From CAZTLE01 sp964614415 (lineage in GTDB: Bacteria; Bacteroidota; Bacteroidia; Flavobacteriales; Flavobacteriaceae): a DNA stretch of 20,610 bases. Below the pieces are notes generated by a model. It ran no database searches. It had not been told where the DNA came from and saw nothing but the letters and a program-made list of their open reading frames with translations. A program made the position numbers and the translations under genes. Positions 1-6,046 of the stretch are shown piece by piece. The first letter of the stretch is position 1. Each line of letters opens with the position of its first letter. Location of the stretch: contig CAZTLE010000059.1 of NCBI GenBank assembly GCA_964614415.1, positions 1 to 20,610 on the forward strand, written 5' to 3'.

Positions 1-37
1 TATTAAATTAGGATAACCATTTGGAGAATTATTTTGT

Positions 38-45
38 TAGCTTTG
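38..45 (+). promoter_or_regulatory. Candidate -7 promoter element for the OmpA-domain operon
   Basis: The octamer TAGCTTTG matches the Bacteroidota -7 consensus TAnnTTTG. A TTTG at 20-23 is only 14 bases upstream, shorter than the usual spacing, so the -33 element is weak. Transcription would start near base 52, which puts the upstream TTG at 34 outside the message and supports the ATG at 97 as the start. Confidence 0.4.
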
Positions 46-96
46 TTTGATAACCCGTACTGCAAGTACGCAAGCACCAAAGTTTATCTAGCCAGA

Positions 97-1053
97 ATGA
101 AGAGTTTCCTAATCGCCTTTGTGGTCTTCCTTGTATGGTCTTTCTTCGGTCTTTGGCTGTATTCATGGCTCGCTCCAACGAATGGCAAACAGATCGCCGA
201 AGGTAGCTTGCAGAATGATTCGGCAACAACAGAAACACTGGAAACACTGCAGGATACATTACTTCTCAACGATCCGCTGGATACACTTTCGTACACTTCG
301 GAAGAATCGCACGGATTGCGGGCAATTAATCAGGCCGGGGACATTATCTTTCAGTTTGAGGAGGGTATTAAAATACAACGCAACACGGCTCAATTGGATA
401 TACCTACCTCTCTGGTTGATTTCAGATACAAATTGAATACCTACCTGGTGGAACATCCAAATTCCGAAGTTCACATTCTCTCCATGTATAGCGCCAATGA
501 GAATATTGAATCTCCTAATCTTGGAATTCAGCGTGCGCGTGTGATTGAAACGTTACTACTGGAGACCGGCATACAGGAGGATCAAATTGTTGTAAAGCCT
601 GTCATTAAGGAAATCGATTTTGACAGTACGGGCGCATACGACAAGGGAATCTCATTCTTTGTAAAGCCTCTGGATCCGGATCGGTTGGAACGCAAACGTA
701 ACTCGGTGAATGTTCCTGAAACCAAGGTGGTATATCCTCGATTCTCAACCCAGGGTATTTTGGTGAACGACGCGCTAAGGGAATTACTGAACGAGGTCGT
801 TGCTCTTGTAGAAGAATATCCGGATATTGAAATTGAAGTGATTGGACATACCGATAATGTGGGTAACGACGTTGATAATTATGCCGAGGGGCTTAGTTAT
901 GCCAGACAGGTTCGATGGTATCTGGTAACCAAAGGAAAAATAGACCGTTCCCGGATCAGGGCTTCTTCCAAAGGTGAGGCAGAACCTCTGGAAAGCAACG
1001 ATACCCGCCACGGAAGAAATGTAAATCGAAGAATTGAAGTATCTTTCAACTGA
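97..1053 (+). CDS. Membrane-anchored protein with two OmpA-like domains
   Basis: This 318-residue protein probably tethers the envelope to peptidoglycan. The reading frame is open from a TTG at 34, but the ATG at 97 begins a typical N-terminus: a short positive start, then a hydrophobic helix at about residues 4-25 that looks like a signal anchor. A Ser/Thr-rich linker follows. The C-terminal third is a standard OmpA-like domain, with GHTDN, LSYARQV and a final RNVNRRIEV; Asp and Arg in these motifs bind diaminopimelate in characterised OmpA domains. The preceding region has the same layout but is degenerate: YSA replaces HTD, while an LGIQRARV stretch keeps the Arg. The stop is 2 bases before the next gene, so the two are probably translationally coupled. 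Domain identity is secure; the anchoring mode is inferred. Confidence 0.85.
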   Translation: MKSFLIAFVVFLVWSFFGLWLYSWLAPTNGKQIAEGSLQNDSATTETLETLQDTLLLNDPLDTLSYTSEESHGLRAINQAGDIIFQFEEGIKIQRNTAQLDIPTSLVDFRYKLNTYLVEHPNSEVHILSMYSANENIESPNLGIQRARVIETLLLETGIQEDQIVVKPVIKEIDFDSTGAYDKGISFFVKPLDPDRLERKRNSVNVPETKVVYPRFSTQGILVNDALRELLNEVVALVEEYPDIEIEVIGHTDNVGNDVDNYAEGLSYARQVRWYLVTKGKIDRSRIRASSKGEAEPLESNDTRHGRNVNRRIEVSFN

Positions 1054-1055
1054 CA

Positions 1056-1652
1056 ATGACAAACCTATCTGACTTTTTAAGCAACTGGCAGGATTATGTG
1101 GGGATCTTCATCCTCATGTTCAGTACCTTTCTCATAGGATACTTTGCTGCGTGGTGGATGCAGCGGAATAAATTTCGAAAGGTCACCAAGCGGTTGATGG
1201 ACGAAGTCAATGCCTTAAAAATGCAGAAGGACGCCAACAACATTGAGACCATCTTTACCGAAATAAAGCCAAAGATCGTCGAAGTAGTGAAAGAAACCCA
1301 GGAGGAACTTCAGGACGAGCAACATGAAGAAGTCAATGAAGTCAAACCTCCCGAAGAAATTACCCAGCAGGCCCGGACCAGTTTCATCACCTATACAAAG
1401 AACAAACCCGAACTGGATTTTGAAAGTTTCGGATATGCGGACAGCTCTGAAAAAGATGATCTTACTCAGATTGACGGCATAGGCCCCTACATTGAGCAAA
1501 AGCTAAACGAAATTGGCATTTACAATTTCGATCAAATAAGTCGGTTTACGGATGCTGACATTCGCGTGGTCACAGAACTTATCGACTTCTTCCCGGAGCG
1601 CATTGAGCGGGATAACTGGGTAGGACAGGCAAAAGCGCTCAAGGTTCATTAA
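1056..1652 (+). CDS. One-TM protein with C-terminal helix-hairpin-helix-like domain
   Basis: A 198-residue protein of unknown function. Residues 14-35 form one transmembrane helix, followed by a basic patch (RNKFRKVTKR) that predicts a cytoplasmic C-terminus. Residues 45-105 are charged and rich in Glu and Lys, probably helical or coiled coil. Residues about 135-197 contain TQIDGIGPYIEQKLNEIGI and a later NWVGQAKAL. This pattern recurs at the C-terminus of many bacterial proteins annotated as flap-endonuclease-1-like or helix-hairpin-helix domains (COG3743 type). That domain usually suggests DNA or protein binding; no nuclease active site is visible. The gene lies 2 bases after the OmpA-domain gene and 12 bases before the symporter, so it is part of the same operon. 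A link between envelope tether and cytoplasmic partner is only a guess. Confidence 0.8.
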   Translation: MTNLSDFLSNWQDYVGIFILMFSTFLIGYFAAWWMQRNKFRKVTKRLMDEVNALKMQKDANNIETIFTEIKPKIVEVVKETQEELQDEQHEEVNEVKPPEEITQQARTSFITYTKNKPELDFESFGYADSSEKDDLTQIDGIGPYIEQKLNEIGIYNFDQISRFTDADIRVVTELIDFFPERIERDNWVGQAKALKVH

Positions 1653-1664
1653 ACAATCCATTAC

Positions 1665-3416
1665 ATGATTCTATCCTCCCTCGACTGGACGCTCATTATT
1701 TCCTTTTTTGTCATTTTTCTGCTCATCGGGATATGGGTATCCAAACGTGCGGGCAAAAATACCAGTGAGTTCTTCCTTTCAGGGCGGAATATGCCCTGGT
1801 GGTTGTTGGGAATCTCCATGGTGGCTACTACCTTCTCGGCGGACACCCCTAACCTCGTGACCGATATCGTCCGTCAGAACGGGGTATCCGGAAACTGGGT
1901 ATGGTGGATCTTTCTGGTCACCGGAATGCTTACCGTATTCGTGTATGCCAAGCTCTGGAGACGCTCCAAAGTACTCACGGATCTTCAATTCTACGAGCTT
2001 CGTTACAGCGGTAAGGAAGCCGCTTTTTTAAGAGGGTTCAGAGCATTGTATCTTGGTGTCTTCTTTAACGTAATGATCATGGCTGCCGTGTGTTTGGCTG
2101 CGATCAAGATAGGCGGTATTCTTTTCGGATTAGAAGCGTGGGAGTCGGTGCTCTATGCATCCCTTGTTACCGTTGCCTATAGTTCTATCGGAGGTCTTAG
2201 AGGCGTTATCTTTACGGACTTCCTTCAGTTCATCGTGGCCATGGTGGGATCCATCTGGGCTGCCATCTATGTAGTTAATATGCCTGAGATTGGAGGACTG
2301 GAAGGCCTGTTGACTCATGAGAACGTTTCCGATAAGCTGAATTTCTTACCTGATTTCAGTGATAGTAAATCGGTCTTGGTGCTGCTCATCATTCCATTGG
2401 CAGTGCAATGGTGGAGCGTTTGGTATCCCGGTGCCGAACCAGGTGGTGGCGGATATATTGCCCAGCGAATGCTTTCTGCCAAAGACGAAAAAAATGCTAT
2501 TGGCGCAACGCTGGCATACAATATTATGCACTATGCACTTAGACCCTGGCCCTGGATCATTATTGCCCTGGCCTCCCTTGTGCTCTATCCGGAACTCTCG
2601 GATATTGGGAACGAATTCCCAAATGCTGTTCTGGGACACGACCTGGGTTATCCTGCCATGCTGACTAACCTTCCAGCAGGCCTTCTGGGCCTAGTGGTCG
2701 CTTCGCTGATCGCTGCCTTCATGAGTACAATCTCTACACATCTCAACTGGGGTTCGTCCTATGTGGCGTTGGATTTCTATAAACGCTTTATCAAGAAAGA
2801 GGCTTCTGAAAAGGAATTGGTGAACGTGGGCCGATTGTCTACCGTTGTTTTAATGATATTTGCCGCTCTTATCGCACTGGTGTTGAGTGATGCGCTTAGC
2901 ACTTTCAATATATTACTGCAAATAGGCGCCGGTACCGGACTTATCTTCATACTGCGATGGTTCTGGTGGCGTGTTAATGCCTATAGCGAAATAGCAGGTA
3001 TGGTCGTTTCCTTCGTAATTGCCATCATCTTCGAATTCACCGAGAATGGCCTGGAAGACCATGAGAAACTGGTGTTGGGAGTTGCTATTACTACCGTAGT
3101 TTGGATTGTAGTTACGCTGCTAACCCGGCCTACAGATACCAAAACACTGTCTCAGTTCTATAACGCGGTCACGCCTTATGGTCGTGGATGGAACCCTTTC
3201 AAAAGAAAAGCGGAGGCTTCCAACATAGAATTAAAAAAGACCCATGATGTTTTCACCATGGATCTTGCTTCAATGTTATTGGGAATCCTCTTCGTGTATT
3301 CTTCGTTATTTGCTACCGGTTTTGTGATCTATGGAAATATTATGGGTGCCGGAGTGCTTATTGCCGTGGCGTTGCTGTCCGCTATTATAATCTTCAGACT
3401 TTGGAAACGTAAGTAA
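1665..3416 (+). CDS. Sodium:solute symporter (SSS family)
   Basis: A 583-residue inner-membrane transporter expected to use the sodium gradient for solute uptake. The N-terminal helix is followed by SEFFLSGRNMPWW and GISMVATTFSADTP (residues 34-62), the typical first-repeat region of the SSS family. Residues 174-188 carry GGLRGVIFTDFLQ, the family signature around TM5. About 13 hydrophobic segments can be counted, and the length is usual for the family. The substrate cannot be read from the sequence; sugars, amino acids and sialic acid are all transported by relatives. The ATG is 12 bases after the previous stop, and the next gene starts 50 bases downstream. The neighbours give no metabolic clue. 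Confidence 0.9.
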   Translation: MILSSLDWTLIISFFVIFLLIGIWVSKRAGKNTSEFFLSGRNMPWWLLGISMVATTFSADTPNLVTDIVRQNGVSGNWVWWIFLVTGMLTVFVYAKLWRRSKVLTDLQFYELRYSGKEAAFLRGFRALYLGVFFNVMIMAAVCLAAIKIGGILFGLEAWESVLYASLVTVAYSSIGGLRGVIFTDFLQFIVAMVGSIWAAIYVVNMPEIGGLEGLLTHENVSDKLNFLPDFSDSKSVLVLLIIPLAVQWWSVWYPGAEPGGGGYIAQRMLSAKDEKNAIGATLAYNIMHYALRPWPWIIIALASLVLYPELSDIGNEFPNAVLGHDLGYPAMLTNLPAGLLGLVVASLIAAFMSTISTHLNWGSSYVALDFYKRFIKKEASEKELVNVGRLSTVVLMIFAALIALVLSDALSTFNILLQIGAGTGLIFILRWFWWRVNAYSEIAGMVVSFVIAIIFEFTENGLEDHEKLVLGVAITTVVWIVVTLLTRPTDTKTLSQFYNAVTPYGRGWNPFKRKAEASNIELKKTHDVFTMDLASMLLGILFVYSSLFATGFVIYGNIMGAGVLIAVALLSAIIIFRLWKRK

Positions 3417-3425
3417 CATTTCACA

Positions 3426-3460
3426 GGTATTGAAGACGTATTGGTGACAGTCTTAATACC
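3426..3460 (+). promoter_or_regulatory. Imperfect hairpin just before the hydrolase start codon
   Basis: GGTATTGAAGAC (3426-3437) pairs with GTCTTAATACC (3450-3460) over 11 base pairs with one bulged G and a 12-base loop. The 3' arm ends 6 bases before the ATG at 3467. There is no run of T directly after it, so it is a poor intrinsic terminator. It may shape the ribosome binding region or stabilise the 3' end of the symporter message. Confidence 0.4.
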
Positions 3461-3466
3461 TTGGTT

Positions 3467-4870
3467 ATGAAAGCTTTTTTTATTGCCCTCACCGCAATGT
3501 TCTGCTGTGTCACAGGCACTGCCCAGGACCCGCTAATCGATCAAACCTGGAGTGGGGAGATCCGGTCTGCCATGGGTGCCATAGATATTAACCTGAAATT
3601 CAAACAGAAAAGAGGAAAACTACTGGGGCAGTTATCCTCGGAAGTGTCAGGAGCCTCACGCCTTAAGCTCGATTCGGTGAACTTCGACGGGAATGAGCTT
3701 TATTTCGAACTAAGAAGCTTCCAGGCGAGTTTCCGTGGAACACTTAAGGATTCAAGCATTATCGGTAATTGGGGGCAAGGGACATTATCGGTACCTATCA
3801 CATTTGTTCCACGGGCAAATTATGAGCCTACAGTAACCATTCTAAAAAGGGCGCAGACGCCAGAGCCTCCATTTGACTATATCTCTAAAGAGATCGTATT
3901 TGGAGATGAAGTAGAACTCGAGGGAACAATAACCGTCCCCCATGGTCCAGGGCCACACCCTGCGGTAGTGTTGCTCAGCGTTGCCGGACCTAACGACCGG
4001 GACGAATCACACAGCCGGGGACATAAACCCTTCATGGTATTGGCCGACCATCTTACCAGGAACGGCATCGCCGTATTGCGTTTCGATGATCGCGGCGTAG
4101 GGTTTTCCGGAGGCGATTTGTATGCGTCTTCCTTCGAAGATCTTGTCACGGATGCACTATCCGCAATTGACTTCCTACGTTCCATGGATATCATTGATCC
4201 CGGGAACATAGGAATTATTGGTCATTCCGAGGGAACTGTAATTGGACCAATGACGGCTATCCGGGAACCAGGGAATGTTTCATTTCTGGTACTGTTAGGG
4301 CCCGCCGGAGTACCACTGATCGAACTAACCGAAAGCCGACTTGAAGTAGCCTGGGTTGATCGGGGGTTGAGTGAAGCTCAAAATGAAGAACTCCTTACTC
4401 ACATGAAAGGAGTTACTGCAATTCTGCACGAAAACCTGGGGGACAAAGAATCTTATGAAAAAATAGCTGCGCTGCAGGCCGAACTAACGCTCGACAACCC
4501 TAAATTCCCAACACAACAGTTCATGATCCCCAAGGAAAAAGATGAACGGATAAAGCTATTTATCTCTCCCTGGTACCGTTCTCAGGCGACTTATCATCCC
4601 CGAGATTACTTTCCAAGACTCGACGTGCCGGTACTTTCCATTACCGGGACCCTGGATAAATTACAAACGCCTGAGTTGAACGTTCCTCCTATCAGGAGGT
4701 ACTTGACGGAGGCTCCTGTTACGGACTTTACGGTACTGGAATTTCCGGACGTGAATCATCTCATGCAAACCGCAAAAACAGGACTACCGACGGAATATCC
4801 ATTGCTGGACGAAACATTTTCGCCGGAAGTTCTGAAAATAATAAGTGCCTGGATTCTTAAACGCGTCTAG
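3467..4870 (+). CDS. Exported alpha/beta hydrolase
   Basis: A 467-residue predicted serine hydrolase. A signal peptide of about 19 residues ends in GTAQ, so the enzyme acts outside the cytoplasm. Residues 20-125 are a beta-rich N-terminal domain often found before this hydrolase type. The alpha/beta-hydrolase fold follows: an LSVAGPNDRDES oxyanion-loop region, a RFDDRGVGFS turn, the nucleophile elbow GHSEG (Ser254), a probable acid Asp397 in GTLDKL, and His431 in DVNHLM. The triad appears complete. The frame also opens at a TTG at 3461, but the ATG at 3467 gives the better signal peptide. The gene is convergent with the SPFH gene, and the two stop codons overlap inside one CTAG. The substrate is unknown; esterase or peptidase activity is possible. 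Confidence 0.88.
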   Translation: MKAFFIALTAMFCCVTGTAQDPLIDQTWSGEIRSAMGAIDINLKFKQKRGKLLGQLSSEVSGASRLKLDSVNFDGNELYFELRSFQASFRGTLKDSSIIGNWGQGTLSVPITFVPRANYEPTVTILKRAQTPEPPFDYISKEIVFGDEVELEGTITVPHGPGPHPAVVLLSVAGPNDRDESHSRGHKPFMVLADHLTRNGIAVLRFDDRGVGFSGGDLYASSFEDLVTDALSAIDFLRSMDIIDPGNIGIIGHSEGTVIGPMTAIREPGNVSFLVLLGPAGVPLIELTESRLEVAWVDRGLSEAQNEELLTHMKGVTAILHENLGDKESYEKIAALQAELTLDNPKFPTQQFMIPKEKDERIKLFISPWYRSQATYHPRDYFPRLDVPVLSITGTLDKLQTPELNVPPIRRYLTEAPVTDFTVLEFPDVNHLMQTAKTGLPTEYPLLDETFSPEVLKIISAWILKRV

Positions 4871-5679
4871 TTATCCCCAAGAATTATGGGTAATCCGTTA
4901 TCACCCGAACCAACAACAATTACTTTGGTATTCGGCGATTGTGACAATTCTAATGTCGCCTGGATTCCTTTTTCCGTAAGAATGTTATCCGACAGAGAAG
5001 CATTCAGGATTCTGTTGGCAGCTGCCTTACCTTNNNNNNNNNNNNNNNNNNNNNNNNNNNNNNNNGCTTTCTCGAGTCGGAATTCGTATTCCAGAGCCTC
5101 CTGCTCCTGGCGAAGCTTACGTTCGATCGCGTCTTTGATCGTTGTCGGTAAGGTCACGTCCCGCACAAGTACCTGATTGAGTTGTACGAACTGATCATCA
5201 AGGATTTTCTTGGTCTCTGTGAAGATCTCGTCCTGAATAGCATCCCGTTTGGTTGAATACAACTGTTCCGGGGTGTACCGTCCCACAACACTACGGGCGG
5301 CACTTCGTATAGCCGGCTGTATAACTCGCTGTAAATAGTTCTCACCTTTCTCCTGGTGTAATCTACCAAGGTCATTGTACACCGGTTGGTACCAGGCAGA
5401 GGCATCAAGTTTTATCTCCAAACCGTTCGAAGAAAGTACTTGCATAGGTTCGAAGATCTCTTGCTGACGCACTTCGTAAAGAATCACGTCATTCCAGGGA
5501 GCCACAATATGAAATCCTTCGCCCAAGGGAGGTTCATCCGTTACAACCCCGCCTCCAAAGGTTCTGTACAAAACACCGGCCTGACCGGAGCCAACTGTAA
5601 TGGCCGATTTTACCAGAACGATGATCAGTATAATCACGATAATGATAAGGGGGATTCCAATTTTGGGTAATTTATCCAT
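4867..5679 (-). CDS. Prohibitin / SPFH (band 7) family membrane protein
   Basis: A protein of about 270 residues. One N-terminal transmembrane helix (residues 8-27) leads into an SPFH domain with VGSGQAGVLYRTFGG, the GEGFHIVAPW motif and an ARSVVGRYTPEQLY region. A charged coiled coil then starts at about residue 185, and the C-terminus reads IVVGSGDNGLPIILGDN. Prohibitin-type proteins form ring assemblies that organise membrane microdomains and modulate AAA proteases such as FtsH. A 32-base run of N falls in the coiled coil, but the flanks stay in the same frame, so this is a sequencing gap and not a broken gene. The partial codons at its edges fit Ala after Lys and probably Glu before Gly. 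The exact full length is therefore uncertain. Confidence 0.9.
   Translation of the reverse strand: MDKLPKIGIPLIIIVIILIIVLVKSAITVGSGQAGVLYRTFGGGVVTDEPPLGEGFHIVAPWNDVILYEVRQQEIFEPMQVLSSNGLEIKLDASAWYQPVYNDLGRLHQEKGENYLQRVIQPAIRSAARSVVGRYTPEQLYSTKRDAIQDEIFTETKKILDDQFVQLNQVLVRDVTLPTTIKDAIERKLRQEQEALEYEFRLEKXXXXXXXXXXXXGKAAANRILNASLSDNILTEKGIQATLELSQSPNTKVIVVGSGDNGLPIILGDN
5034..5065. other. Run of 32 undetermined bases (N)
   Basis: The gap lies inside the coiled-coil segment of the SPFH gene. The reading frame is continuous across it as given (10 full codons plus two partial ones). Confidence 0.99.
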
Positions 5680-5738
5680 TGTATTTCGATTTTATTTTGT
5701 TGAAAAAGTGATTGATCTCGTGTGATTTCAGCTGATAA

Positions 5739-5774
5739 AATTAGTATTTTCGCTCGTGTTGGGGAGTACTAATT
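5739..5774 (+). promoter_or_regulatory. Inverted repeat in the SPFH / small-ORF divergent gap
   Basis: AATTAGTA (5739-5746) is a perfect inverted repeat of TACTAATT (5767-5774). On the + strand RNA the stem can extend inward by five further pairs (UUUUC with GGGAG), using three G-U wobbles, which leaves a 10-base loop. On the - strand those wobbles become A-C mismatches, so + strand RNA folding is favoured. The function is unknown. Confidence 0.35.
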
Positions 5775-5789
5775 CTGGGCAACCACCTT

Positions 5790-5797
5790 CAAAGATA
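5790..5797 (-). promoter_or_regulatory. Candidate -7 element for the SPFH gene
   Basis: The - strand reads TATCTTTG here, a match to TAnnTTTG. No good -33 TTTG is seen at the expected distance. It would give a leader of about 100 bases before the ATG at 5679, one that contains the inverted repeat at 5739-5774. This is weak evidence. Confidence 0.25.
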
Positions 5798-5902
5798 GGG
5801 CTTTGATTCCAGAATTTAGAGTGAAAATACGCGTTTCTTCCGTTCCATTTTGTTCGACTTTACCCGGAGAACCGCGTTGATCAAAAGTTCGTAAATAGTA
5901 TC

Positions 5903-6046
5903 ATGGGCTTCTTTACAAGAACACTCTGTAAGCTGAACATCCACTTCTGGCGTCTTGAACGTGCTTATGACGATATCCTAAAAAAGGAAGTAGTGAAGAA
6001 AAAGCATTGCCAATGGTGCAAGACTTCCCGGAATTGTAGCTATTAG
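5903..6046 (+). CDS. Small cysteine-containing basic protein (47 aa)
   Basis: This is an ATG-started ORF of 47 residues that I do not recognise. It begins MGFFTRTLCKLNIHFW, continues with an acidic turn (AYDDI) and ends in a lysine-rich segment with HCQWCKTSRNCSY. The four cysteines include a CxxC pair that could bind metal or form disulfides. There is no signal peptide. Its TAG overlaps the TAA of the convergent VWA gene by four bases (TTAG), the same arrangement as the hydrolase/SPFH pair, which argues that the ORF is real. No clear -7 element lies upstream, and the region before the ATG is A-rich without a Shine-Dalgarno sequence, as is usual in this phylum. It could still be a chance ORF. 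Confidence 0.5.
   Translation: MGFFTRTLCKLNIHFWRLERAYDDILKKEVVKKKHCQWCKTSRNCSY

Noticed and set aside
34..96. TTG at 34 as the start of the OmpA-domain protein
   Set aside because: It would add 21 residues before a normal anchor sequence and lies before the predicted transcript start; the ATG at 97 fits better.
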